DNA of 12,826 nucleotides. It comes from Anaerolineae bacterium. GTDB lineage: Bacteria; Chloroflexota; Anaerolineae; 4572-78; J111. Where the stretch lies: contig JAGRCC010000302.1 of assembly GCA_020433785.1 (NCBI GenBank), positions 1 to 12,826 on the forward strand. The letters are read 5' to 3'. Within the stretch, counting starts at the first letter, position 1. Each line of letters starts with the position of its first letter. The position numbers and the translations under genes are program-made. The notes beneath the pieces are model-generated. The model did no database searches. It was not told where the DNA came from and saw only the letters and a program-made list of their open reading frames with translations. Below are positions 1-6,104 of the stretch, in pieces.

Positions 1-246
1 ATCGCCGCCAAATTTCATAACGGCGTGGCCGAACTCATCTTATCCCTCAGCCTGCGGTTGAGACATAGGACCGGGCTGAATCGGGTCGCGTTGAGCGGGG
101 GAGTGTTTCAGAATGTGACTCTCCTGGAAGCGGCGGTTAAACGGCTCAAAATGAACAATTTTGAAGTGTGTGCCCACCGGCAAGTTCCTCCTAATGATGG
201 CGGTCTGGCGCTTGGTCAGGCTATCATAGCGGCCATGACAATTTGA
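1..246 (+). CDS. hypF: Carbamoyltransferase HypF, C-terminal end (5' truncated by window)
   Basis: Only the last 81 codons are present; the reading frame is open from base 1 and ends at TGA 244-246. The segment contains ALSGGVFQN and, near the end, VPPNDGGLALGQA, which are hallmark motifs of the C-terminal Kae1/YgjD-like carbamoyltransferase domain of HypF. HypF uses carbamoyl phosphate and ATP to transfer a carbamoyl group to the C-terminal cysteine of HypE, the source of the cyanide ligands of [NiFe]-hydrogenase. The protein acts in the cytoplasm. Its presence implies that the organism matures at least one [NiFe]-hydrogenase, with other hyp genes probably to the left of the window. Nothing downstream belongs to this pathway, so this seems to be the end of a hyp operon. 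The family assignment is firm; the rest of the protein cannot be judged. Confidence 0.93.
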   Translation: MAAKFHNGVAELILSLSLRLRHRTGLNRVALSGGVFQNVTLLEAAVKRLKMNNFEVCAHRQVPPNDGGLALGQAIIAAMTI

Positions 247-255
247 GTACATCCA

Positions 256-388
256 TATGAGTTACGCAGTTGAAGGGTTCAGGCTTGAAAATCAACCACG
301 AATTGCACGAATCACACGAAAAAAGGATAAAAATTTGTGAAAATTCGTGTAATTCGTGGTTAAAAAAACTCGAACTGCGTAAGTTCTA
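256..388. repeat. Palindromic MITE-like repeat with nested inverted arms
   Basis: The outer arms are TTACGCAGTT (262-271) and AACTGCGTAA (373-382), perfectly complementary. The inner arms at 294-311 and 344-361 pair over 18 bases with one G.T position and have the core AACCACGAATTGCACGAA. The short unit CACGAA is also repeated in tandem inside the left part (306-320). TA lies just outside both ends (256-257 and 387-388), as expected of an element that duplicates a TA target (Tc1/IS630-like), but arm similarity outside the ten-base core is weak. It has no coding capacity. It is most likely a small non-autonomous element or dispersed repeat inserted after hypF. The RNA would fold into a long hairpin and might also end hypF transcription. 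Confidence 0.65.
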
Positions 389-431
389 ATCCATTATCTC
401 ATTAGTTATCTAGAAGTTTTTGTTATTGTTC

Positions 432-461
432 CTGACATACTGTTGTCAGGGGTGATATGAT
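432..461 (+). promoter_or_regulatory. Promoter of the first VOC gene, overlapping an inverted repeat
   Basis: The -35 is CTGACA (432-437), one base from consensus. An 18-base spacer leads to a -10 TATGAT (456-461), also one base from consensus, preceded by TGA at 453-455 as in an extended -10. The perfect inverted repeat CCTGACA-N6-TGTCAGG (431-450) covers the -35 and the start of the spacer, where an operator would block RNA polymerase. Transcription would start near 468, giving a leader of about 50 bases before the GTG at 517. The inverted repeat could also simply be a small hairpin after hypF, but its place on the -35 favours an operator. Confidence 0.6.
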
Positions 462-516
462 ATGCTGTAGGTGTCTTACAAATAATCATAATTATATCTT
501 TTGGAGGTTTGACACC

Positions 517-879
517 GTGAAAAATGTAATCAATTGGTTTGAAATTCCTGTGGCTGATGTCGAGCGCGCCGTTAAGTTCTATGGCACGATTTTCGAAACC
601 GATCTGACCGCCGCCGAAATGGATGGTATGACAATGGCCGTATTTCCCTACCAAGATGGCGTTGGGGGCGCTTTGGTCAAAAGTGACATGCACAAACCCG
701 CTACCGAAGGGGCGGTCCTGTATCTGAACGCGGGTGAGGATTTGAGCGTGGTCCTCAATAAAATTGAGCCGGCCGGTGGGCAGGTGGTCATGCCTAAAAC
801 CGAAATTGGTAAAAATGGGTTCATCGCCTTTTTTACCGATACCGAAGGCAACCAGGTCGGTTTGCACTCGATGAATTAA
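517..879 (+). CDS. VOC (glyoxalase/bleomycin-resistance fold) family protein
   Basis: The protein has 120 residues, the usual size of a single VOC chain with two beta-alpha-beta-beta-beta modules. Module one begins NWFEIPVADVERAVKFYG, the typical 'D..RA..FY...F' pattern; module two ends FFTDTEGNQVGLHS, the typical 'DTEGN..GL' closing strand. I chose GTG at 517 because GGAGG at 503-507 lies nine bases upstream and the VOC fold begins at once; an in-frame ATG at 457 would overlap the -10 element. VOC proteins include metal-dependent lyases, isomerases, dioxygenases and binding proteins, so the substrate is unknown. The gene has its own promoter and heads a run of four small + strand genes that may share a transcript. 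The family is clear, the function is not. Confidence 0.88.
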   Translation: MKNVINWFEIPVADVERAVKFYGTIFETDLTAAEMDGMTMAVFPYQDGVGGALVKSDMHKPATEGAVLYLNAGEDLSVVLNKIEPAGGQVVMPKTEIGKNGFIAFFTDTEGNQVGLHSMN

Positions 880-924
880 GCGGGGAAGCTAACCCTCACT
901 CATTAGAAGTTTAGATTTTTGTTT

Positions 925-987
925 GAGTGGAGATTGGGAGACCGATACTTGGTTATCTTCCAATCTCTACTCTCTCCTTAACAGGAG
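925..987 (+). promoter_or_regulatory. Two stacked RNA hairpins, the second covering the SD of the YjbR-like gene
   Basis: Bases 925-941 pair with 956-972 over 17 continuous positions; two of these (929/968 and 938/959) are G.U only in the + strand RNA, so the stem is complete in that transcript and not in the opposite one. The loop is 14 bases. One base downstream, CTCCT (974-978) pairs with AGGAG (983-987) across a four-base loop TAAC, and that AGGAG is the Shine-Dalgarno of the ATG at 994. There is no U-run after the large stem, so it is not a standard terminator. The arrangement fits an intercistronic element that limits translation or stabilises the mRNA. Confidence 0.5.
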
Positions 988-993
988 TGAGCG

Positions 994-1359
994 ATGAATC
1001 TTGAACGGCTTCGAGCCTATTTATTACAAAAAAAAGGTTCAACCGAAGAGCAGCCATTTGGACCGGAGGTGCTGGTATTTAAAGTCGTGGGCAAAATGTA
1101 TGCGCTTATCGCCTGGGAAGAAACACCGCTGCGAATTACCCTCAAGTGCGATCCCGATCTGGCGTTGTCGTTGCGCGATCATTACACCGCTGTCCAGCCG
1201 GGTTATCACATGAACAAGAAATATTGGAACACCATTGAGTTAGACGGCACCATTTCCGATAATGAGATCCTAACTTACATCGATCACTCCTATAACCTTG
1301 TGGTGAAGACATTGAAGAAAAGTGATCGCGAAATGTTGGAAACGCCGTCAGCGTCGTAA
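994..1359 (+). CDS. MmcQ/YjbR-like (DUF419) family protein
   Basis: The product has 121 residues, normal for this family of small single-domain proteins with a double-wing, DNA-binding-like fold. The N-terminus (LRAYLLQKKGSTEEQPFGPE) followed by FKVVGKMYALI is the typical start; ITLKCDPDLALSLRDHY and PGYHMNKKYWNTI in the middle match the family core, and the C-terminal helix carries SYNLVVKTL. The ATG at 994 has AGGAG at 983-987, six bases upstream. No enzymatic activity is established for the family; the C-terminal tail after residue 112 is polar and probably disordered. The gene lies 114 bases after the first VOC gene and 55 bases before the second, all on one strand, so co-transcription is likely. 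Its SD is folded into a small hairpin. Confidence 0.88.
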   Translation: MNLERLRAYLLQKKGSTEEQPFGPEVLVFKVVGKMYALIAWEETPLRITLKCDPDLALSLRDHYTAVQPGYHMNKKYWNTIELDGTISDNEILTYIDHSYNLVVKTLKKSDREMLETPSAS

Positions 1360-1366
1360 CACGTGC

Positions 1367-1413
1367 GAATCTGTCGCGTATCACTTTACAGATTTAGCCT
1401 AGAAAAGTGAGGA
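1367..1413 (+). promoter_or_regulatory. Candidate H-type RNA pseudoknot reaching the SD of the second VOC gene
   Basis: Stem 1 pairs 1367-1374 (GAATCTGT) with 1388-1395 (ACAGATTT), seven Watson-Crick pairs and one G.U. Stem 2 pairs the loop bases 1381-1387 (TCACTTT) with 1404-1410 (AAAGTGA), seven Watson-Crick pairs. The arms come in the order S1, S2, S1', S2' with connecting loops of 6, 0 and 8 bases, which is sound H-type geometry. S2' includes the first bases of the SD (GAGG 1409-1412). The element may be a translational switch, but arms of this length can occur by chance in an AT-rich spacer. Confidence 0.35.
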
Positions 1414-1417
1414 AGTG

Positions 1418-1804
1418 ATGAAGTTTGCTTATACCATAATTTATGTGCAAAATGTGGCTCAGGTGGTCGCCTTTTATGAACAAGCCTTTGGCTTGCAACA
1501 ACGATTTGTCCACGAAAGCGGCCAGTATGCCGAGATGGAAACCGGCGCGACAACGCTGGCCTTTGCTTTAAATGAGTTAGCCCACTCGAACCTACCCGGC
1601 GGTTTTCGAGAAAATGATCCCTCCCAGCCGCCGGCCGGCATTGAAATTGCCTTTACCACCGAGGATGTGCCCGCCGCTTACCAAAGAGCCGTAGCCGCCG
1701 GGGCCACCGGGCTGGCCGAACCCAAGACCAAACCTTGGGGGCAAGTGGTTGCCTATGTCAGAGATTTGGATGGGGTTTTGATTGAAATCGGCACCCCGAT
1801 GTGA
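1418..1804 (+). CDS. VOC (glyoxalase/bleomycin-resistance fold) family protein, second copy
   Basis: The protein has 128 residues and two VOC modules. Module one starts FAYTIIYVQNVAQVVAFYEQ followed by AFGL, and module two contains IEIAFTTEDVPAAYQRAVAAG and ends VRDLDGVLIEIGTP. Glutamates in YAEME (first module) and in LIEIG (last strand) sit where glyoxalase-like proteins often place metal ligands, so a metal-dependent activity is possible. I prefer ATG at 1418 to GTG at 1415 because GAGG at 1409-1412 is then five bases upstream rather than two. It is only distantly similar to the VOC gene at 517, so this is not a recent duplication. Proteins of this subgroup are often annotated as glyoxalase or bleomycin-resistance protein, but the substrate cannot be inferred. 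Confidence 0.88.
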   Translation: MKFAYTIIYVQNVAQVVAFYEQAFGLQQRFVHESGQYAEMETGATTLAFALNELAHSNLPGGFRENDPSQPPAGIEIAFTTEDVPAAYQRAVAAGATGLAEPKTKPWGQVVAYVRDLDGVLIEIGTPM

Positions 1805-1866
1805 GCCATTGAGGCCGGTGGCAGCGGACTTTCAAAAAAAATTCACATAAGTAACGAGGTAAATGG

Positions 1867-2553
1867 ATGACAACCCCCTATATTACCCCAGAACTGTTTA
1901 CATTTTTGCGGGAACTCAAAGCCAATAACAATCGTGAATGGTTCGAGGCCAACAAGCCGCGCTATGAGAAACAAGTTCGTGAGCCGCTGCTCGATTTTGT
2001 ATCCGATTTCGGCCTGCGGCTTCCGGAAATTAGCCCGCACTACGTGGCCGATGCCCGCAAGTCCGGTGGTTCGCTCTTCCGCATTTATCGCGATGTCCGC
2101 TTTTCGAAGGACAAGTCGCCCTATAAAACTCAAGCCGGGATTCAATTTCGTCACGACATGGGCAAGGATGTTCACGCGCCCGGCTTTTATCTGCATTTGG
2201 CGCCGGATGACGTCTTTGTCGGCGTCGGCATCTGGCATCCGGACAATCAAACCCTGGGCAAAATCCGCGATGCCATCGTTGATGATCCGGATCGCTGGCG
2301 GGCTGTCAAAACCGATGCGGCGTTTACCCGCACCTACAATCTGGCCGGCGACTCGCTCATCCGCCCGCCCAAAGGTTACGAGGTCGATCATCCCCATATT
2401 GAAGACCTCAAGCGCAAAGATTTCATCGCCGTGGCTAACTACAGTGAAGCGGACGCCATTCGGCCCGAATTTATCGATGAGTTTGCCGACTACTGCCGTA
2501 ATGCCGCGCCTTTTATGGCGTTTTTGACCACGTCGATAGGTTTGCCGTGGTAG
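1867..2553 (+). CDS. DUF2461 / TIGR02453 family protein
   Basis: The 228-residue length is typical of the family. Characteristic blocks are FLRELKANNNREWFEANKPR at residues 14-33, FRIYRDVRFSKDKSPYKTQA in the first half, and GFYLHLAPDDVFVGVGIWHP in the centre. The C-terminal part has the lysine-rich LKRKDF and the acidic YSEADAI segment. The biochemical function of this widespread family is not established; it is a soluble cytoplasmic protein. GAGG at 1856-1859 lies seven bases before the ATG at 1867; an overlapping ATG at 1863 is out of frame. The gene ends the + strand cluster and faces the regulator gene at 2647 across 93 bases in which I see no convincing terminator hairpin. Confidence 0.9.
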   Translation: MTTPYITPELFTFLRELKANNNREWFEANKPRYEKQVREPLLDFVSDFGLRLPEISPHYVADARKSGGSLFRIYRDVRFSKDKSPYKTQAGIQFRHDMGKDVHAPGFYLHLAPDDVFVGVGIWHPDNQTLGKIRDAIVDDPDRWRAVKTDAAFTRTYNLAGDSLIRPPKGYEVDHPHIEDLKRKDFIAVANYSEADAIRPEFIDEFADYCRNAAPFMAFLTTSIGLPW

Positions 2554-2646
2554 ATGGATTGGCGAGCTAACAATTTACTCGAGTATTGGCTTCGTGATGA
2601 AGGCGTACTTTTATGGGTGTTGCCGGTCTAGGGTGAACTAGCTACG

Positions 2647-3597
2647 CTACGTAATCGCTGGCGAATGTCGGCTCAACATTTGCGCGACTGTCTCGGCCAG
2701 TTCCGCTCGAAACTCCGGCGGCTCCAAGATTTCCATTTTATCGCCCCAACTGAGCAGCCAGCCCTTAATCTGTCGGAATTCGCGTGGTTGGTAAATCATG
2801 ATTCGATCATGAGCGTTAATCGCGCCAGCCACTTGTTCTTTAGTAAAACTGTAATGCTGATCCTCCCGGACCCAGCGCACCACGGATTGATCAAATCGAA
2901 CAACAATCCGGGTGGGACTTCGCTCCATTGTATGACGTTCCGGCTGGCGCGGCTTAAATATTTCCCGCCGAACTTTCAGATCATCGATGCGATCCAACCG
3001 GAACATGCGCTGATCCTGTCGTAGCCGGCAGTAAGCCGATAACATCCACACTTTGTCGAAAAAAACCAGCTCGAACGGTTCAACGTCGCGTTCTGTGACG
3101 GCATTGGAGTTGAGGGCATGATAACAGAGGTGAACCACTCGTTTTTCATAGATGGCCTCTTGCAGGGTTAACAACTTTTCGTCATCGAAATCGAGCGTGG
3201 TTTTATCTAAGGTGTAAAAGTGAATGATGGCCTCCAGCGCCTCAACCTGTTTCAATGTGGTTGAAGGCAAAACCGCTCGCACCTTTTCCAAGGCCGTCTG
3301 AGCCGCGGAGCGAGTCGAACCGTCTTTCGTCCAGCCTGACAGCATCGCCATCGCCAGATAAAGCGATCGGGCTTCATTAGCGGTGAAGGTGATCGGCGGT
3401 AGGTAGTAGCCCTCCATCAGCCGGTACCCCTCACCGGGGATGGCCACAATCGGCACGCCGACTTCGCATAGCGCCTGGATATCCCGGTAGACGGTGCGCT
3501 CGCTGATTTCGAACTGCTGCGAAAAATCCTGAGCGCGCATCAACCCCCGGCTCTGAAAGAGCAGCAGGTAGCCCATTAATCGATCAACCCGATTCAT
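2647..3597 (-). CDS. HTH and WYL domain transcriptional regulator (YafY/DeoR-type)
   Basis: The 316-residue protein has the three-part layout of the family. A winged helix at residues 1-60 carries SERTVYRDIQALCEVGVPI and GEGYRL. A WYL domain at about 145-212 has KVWMLSAYCRLRQDQRMFRLDRI split over 183-204; the name-giving triad reads W-M-L here (184-186), a common variant. The WYL C-terminal extension spans about 226-309. WYL domains sense small ligands or nucleic acids and change DNA binding of the attached HTH. The gene is last in the leftward operon, eight bases after the acetyltransferase stop, with a purine-rich AGGGCT before the ATG. A regulator in this place often controls its own operon; that is inference. 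Confidence 0.9.
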   Translation of the reverse strand: MNRVDRLMGYLLLFQSRGLMRAQDFSQQFEISERTVYRDIQALCEVGVPIVAIPGEGYRLMEGYYLPPITFTANEARSLYLAMAMLSGWTKDGSTRSAAQTALEKVRAVLPSTTLKQVEALEAIIHFYTLDKTTLDFDDEKLLTLQEAIYEKRVVHLCYHALNSNAVTERDVEPFELVFFDKVWMLSAYCRLRQDQRMFRLDRIDDLKVRREIFKPRQPERHTMERSPTRIVVRFDQSVVRWVREDQHYSFTKEQVAGAINAHDRIMIYQPREFRQIKGWLLSWGDKMEILEPPEFRAELAETVAQMLSRHSPAIT

Positions 3598-3605
3598 TTC
3601 AAGCC

Positions 3606-4241
3606 CTACGACTCACGATAATCCGGATTTCGCCACACAATGAAGGCCGCTTTATTATCACAGGACGGTTCGTCGACGTAGTCGTACAAGATACCATATA
3701 TTTCCCAGCCCACTTTGAGTTGGACACTAACGGTGGGATCGAATAACTCGCCGCGTTTAACTTTTTCGACATACATTTCAACCGGCATTTGGGTTTTATA
3801 CTGGCCGTACCCTTTGAGCAGCCCGCCGGCTACGTGTCCTTTCAAGTTCAGGCGGCGGATCAGATCGCGGCGAGCCATATAAAGCATGCGGGCAATGCCG
3901 TGCCGCCGGTACGCCGGCAAAACACCGATATCCGCGCCATACAGCCAATCGCCGCTAGGATCGTGGTTGCCCAGCCAGTTGTGATCAACGGCGTCGATGA
4001 AGCGATGTTGAAAATTATTGAAATCGACTGTGGTGCGAAAATCGGTGGAACAGGCCACCACTTGGCCGTCCTCGGTAACGACCGCCAACTGCCCTTCGGG
4101 AAAGCGTTCGATCTGGGCACGATAATGGCCGGCTGTGATAATTTCCGCTTCGGCCAAAGTGGGAAAGCTGGCCCGCTGAACCGCTTCAAGTTGGTCGGCC
4201 ATAGCCGGAGTGCTGTTGACAACAGTAAAAGTTTTAGCCAC
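3606..4241 (-). CDS. GNAT-family N-acetyltransferase, related to the GNAT domain of GNAT-nitrilase fusions
   Basis: The 211-residue protein has a GNAT core whose acetyl-CoA loop reads RRHGIA (residues 112-117) after YGADIGVLPAY, followed by the helix MLYMARRDLIRRLNLKG. The part at 137-175 (VAGGLLKGYGQYKTQMP, then MYVEKVKRGELFDPTVSVQL) resembles, from memory, the N-terminal acetyltransferase half of proteins fused to a carbon-nitrogen hydrolase; here no hydrolase follows, so it is a stand-alone version. The start is GTG at 4241, one base after the aminotransferase stop, with GGAG inside the end of that gene, so translation is probably coupled. The acyl acceptor is unknown; pairing with an aminotransferase suggests an amine or amino acid. 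Confidence 0.87.
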   Translation of the reverse strand: MAKTFTVVNSTPAMADQLEAVQRASFPTLAEAEIITAGHYRAQIERFPEGQLAVVTEDGQVVACSTDFRTTVDFNNFQHRFIDAVDHNWLGNHDPSGDWLYGADIGVLPAYRRHGIARMLYMARRDLIRRLNLKGHVAGGLLKGYGQYKTQMPVEMYVEKVKRGELFDPTVSVQLKVGWEIYGILYDYVDEPSCDNKAAFIVWRNPDYRES

Positions 4242-4242
4242 G

Positions 4243-5595
4243 TTATCGCTCCGGTTTCATCGTGTCATAAGTTTCAACCATTGATGCCGCCAAAATATCA
4301 AGGCCCTCTTGCAGTTGATCCTCGGGAATATCGATCGGCGGCAGCAGCCGGATGCAGTTGCTGTAGAGGCCGGCCCGCAGCAGCATCACCCCCCGGCTAG
4401 CGCATTTTTGAATAACGCTCAAAACAAAATCGGGCCAAGGCTCTTTTTGGATGGGATCTTTGACAAATTCCAGCGCCATCATAGCGCCAAGCCCACGCAC
4501 GTCGCCCAGAACGGGCAGTTCGGCTTGCAGCGGTTCGAAGGTGTGCCGCACTTGATCTTCTATGCGCCGAGCGCCGGCCAGCGATTCCGGCTGGTTGATG
4601 ATTTTGATCGCTTCCAGCGCCGCCACACAGGCCACAGGATTGCCGCCGTAGGTGCTGCCGACGCCGCCCAAATGAGGTGCGTCCAAAATTTCGGCCCGAC
4701 CTGTGACCGCGCTGAGCGGCGTGCCGGCGGCCAGCGATTTGGCCGTGATGATCAGATCGGGTGTGACTCCGCTGTACTCGATGGCAAACAGTTTGCCGCT
4801 GCGGCCAAAGCCGCACTGAATTTCATCGGCGATCATGACGATGTTGTGCCGGTCACAAATCTCGCGGATTTTTTTCAAGAAAGGCGCGGGGATCGGAATG
4901 AAGCCACCTTCGCCAATGATCGGCTCGATGATAATGGCCGCGATGGCGGTGGGATCGACGTGCGCTATCAAGGCGTTATCCAAATTCCAGAGCGACCAGT
5001 CGAGATAAGCCTCCGGACTCATCCCGGCCGGGGTTCGGTAGAGGTTAGGCAGCGGCAAACGATAGATTTCCGGAGCGAAGGGGCCAAAGCCTTTCTTGAA
5101 GAGGGCGTATTTGCTGGTTAGCGCCATCGTTAGGTTGCTTCGGCCGTGATAAGCGCCTTCGAAGGCAATCACGGCGCTCTTGCCGGTATAGGTTCGGGCC
5201 AGCTTAACGGCGTTTTCCACCGCTTCCGCGCCGCCGTTGGCCAGAATACTTTTTTTAGGAAAGTCGCCCGGGGTAATGGCATTAAGCTGCTCGCAAACCG
5301 CCACGTAAGGTTCGTAGTTACCGACGATGGCGCAAATATGCAGATATTTTTCGGCCTGTGTTTTTATGGCTTCAACCACTTGGGGTGGTGTATGTCCAAC
5401 CGCCAGGGCACCGATCCCTCCGACCAAATCGAGCAAAATGTTGCCGTCAACATCCTCTACTAATGAGCCGGATGCCCGCGCTACGGCAATCGGCACCGAC
5501 TGGTAAAGCGCCGCGCTTACGGCGGCTGCTCGTCGGGCCAAAAGTTCCTGACTTTTAGGGCCGGGAATAGCGGATTTTATTTGAATGTGGGCCAT
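4243..5595 (-). CDS. Class-III PLP aminotransferase (GabT-like, 4-aminobutyrate or other omega-amino acid)
   Basis: The 450-residue length fits class-III aminotransferases. Seen in order: the cofactor phosphate site NGGAEAVENAVK (120-131), the AYHGRS motif (148-153), IIIEPIIGEGG (221-231), ADEIQCGFGRSGK with the PLP-ring aspartate D257, and the Schiff-base lysine K286 in TAKSLAAG. GSTYGGNPVACVAALEA matches the GabT/PuuE branch closely. It would move an amino group from an omega-amino acid or diamine-derived substrate to 2-oxoglutarate, in the cytoplasm. The substrate is uncertain, so I give no gene symbol. It is first in the operon; the ATG at 5595 is preceded by AAAGGA, and a perfect consensus promoter lies 38-45 bases further upstream. 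Other related activities (ornithine, lysine or diaminobutyrate) are possible. Confidence 0.88.
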   Translation of the reverse strand: MAHIQIKSAIPGPKSQELLARRAAAVSAALYQSVPIAVARASGSLVEDVDGNILLDLVGGIGALAVGHTPPQVVEAIKTQAEKYLHICAIVGNYEPYVAVCEQLNAITPGDFPKKSILANGGAEAVENAVKLARTYTGKSAVIAFEGAYHGRSNLTMALTSKYALFKKGFGPFAPEIYRLPLPNLYRTPAGMSPEAYLDWSLWNLDNALIAHVDPTAIAAIIIEPIIGEGGFIPIPAPFLKKIREICDRHNIVMIADEIQCGFGRSGKLFAIEYSGVTPDLIITAKSLAAGTPLSAVTGRAEILDAPHLGGVGSTYGGNPVACVAALEAIKIINQPESLAGARRIEDQVRHTFEPLQAELPVLGDVRGLGAMMALEFVKDPIQKEPWPDFVLSVIQKCASRGVMLLRAGLYSNCIRLLPPIDIPEDQLQEGLDILAASMVETYDTMKPER

Positions 5596-5640
5596 AAGTT
5601 TTTTCCTTTGCCTTAAATGTGGGGTGTTAGTGGAAAAATC

Positions 5641-5669
5641 ATTATATGAGAGTTAAGATACGGTGTCAA
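5641..5669 (-). promoter_or_regulatory. Perfect-consensus sigma-70 promoter of the aminotransferase operon
   Basis: On the - strand TTGACA (5669-5664) is followed by exactly 17 bases and TATAAT (5646-5641), an exact match to both hexamers with optimal spacing. Transcription would start near 5634, leaving about 38 bases before the ATG at 5595. Such a strong core promoter is usually kept in check by a repressor, or the operon is simply highly expressed. The WYL regulator at the end of the same operon is a candidate, but no clear palindromic operator overlaps the core promoter. Confidence 0.85.
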
Positions 5670-5713
5670 TGCCGGTCTTGGCTCTAAAATTTTGGTTGCC
5701 GTTGACAGAGCAG

Positions 5714-5783
5714 TGATTGGTCAAATTTCTGATTGGTGTTAAAATACAGAACTGAAAGTTAGGTCAGTTAGTCCCATTGGTCA
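5714..5783 (+). promoter_or_regulatory. Rightward promoter candidate with TGATTGGT direct repeats
   Basis: TGATTGGT occurs at 5714-5721 and again at 5730-5737 (start-to-start 16 bases); ATTGGTCA occurs at 5716-5723 and 5776-5783. An extended -10 TGT-TAAAAT (5737-5745) lies 17 bases after a weak -35 TTGGTC (5717-5722). The start would be near 5752. The repeats overlap the -35 and spacer, so they may bind a regulator acting on this promoter and perhaps on the divergent aminotransferase operon. Confidence 0.4.
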
Positions 5784-5796
5784 TTTTGGAGAAAGT

Positions 5797-5994
5797 GTGC
5801 CAATGAAAACCGACTCGAATCAGATCTGTTCCCAAAACATCGCCAGATGTTATAACTACTCCGCCATTTCTCGTCCCAAAACCGGCCATGTTAAAAATCC
5901 ATTCTATTTGTCGACACGCGGCTTAAGTGTTATGTCTCAGATGATTAATTCTATTTTTCTCACTGCTACATTGTTTTTTCTAAAACCCCATTAA
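5797..5994 (+). CDS. Doubtful small ORF (65 aa), unknown
   Basis: This reading frame starts at GTG 5797 or ATG 5803 and has GGAG at 5788-5791, five or ten bases upstream, and a promoter candidate about 45 bases before it. The product is polar at the N-terminus, with three cysteines in the first 20 residues, and has a short hydrophobic C-terminus (INSIFLTATLFFL) too short and irregular to be a sure membrane helix. I recognise no family. The composition does not look strongly like coding sequence of the neighbours, so it may be a chance frame within a long leader or a remnant. I list it only because its initiation signals are better than expected by chance. Confidence 0.2.
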   Translation: MPMKTDSNQICSQNIARCYNYSAISRPKTGHVKNPFYLSTRGLSVMSQMINSIFLTATLFFLKPH

Positions 5995-6104
5995 ATTCCC
6001 TTCCCAATGTTGTGAAAGCCAATTTATGTTTTTTTGTTGGGATAGTGATTTCAAGGTGGTTCAAAAATTCACTTGTTTATCTTTCAAAAAAGGAGAAATA
6101 TATC

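Larger units (their letters stand above)
5596..6104. other. 509-bp gene-poor spacer between the aminotransferase operon and the 64-aa gene
   Basis: The left third holds the divergent promoters described separately. The middle contains a possible small reading frame and a short hairpin AACATC-GCCA-GATGTT (5836-5851). The right third (about 5940-6100) is rich in T- and A-runs and shows a weak inverted pair TCCCAA (6002-6007) and TTGGGA (6037-6042). I see no tRNA, no recognisable protein fragment and no riboswitch that I can name. If the promoter near 5740 serves the gene at 6105, its leader would be about 350 bases long. Confidence 0.6.

Noticed and set aside
1843..2397. Open frame of 184 codons on the - strand
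   Set aside because: It is antisense to the DUF2461 gene, which has clear family motifs and an SD.
2554..2646. Possible tRNA or terminator between convergent genes
   Set aside because: I find no cloverleaf, no conserved TTCRA arm and no stem with a T-run in these 93 bases.
3789..4400. Open frame of 203 codons on the + strand
   Set aside because: It is antisense to the GNAT gene and the end of the aminotransferase gene, and shows no motif or good ribosome site.
4309..5121. Open frame of 270 codons on the + strand
   Set aside because: It is antisense to the well-supported aminotransferase; its product is rich in Arg, Gln, Asp and Gly without domain motifs.
2647..5595. Reading the aminotransferase plus acetyltransferase pair as an ectoine (EctB-EctA) system
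   Set aside because: No ectoine synthase is present, the aminotransferase looks like GabT rather than EctB, and the GNAT resembles the domain of GNAT-nitrilase fusions rather than EctA.
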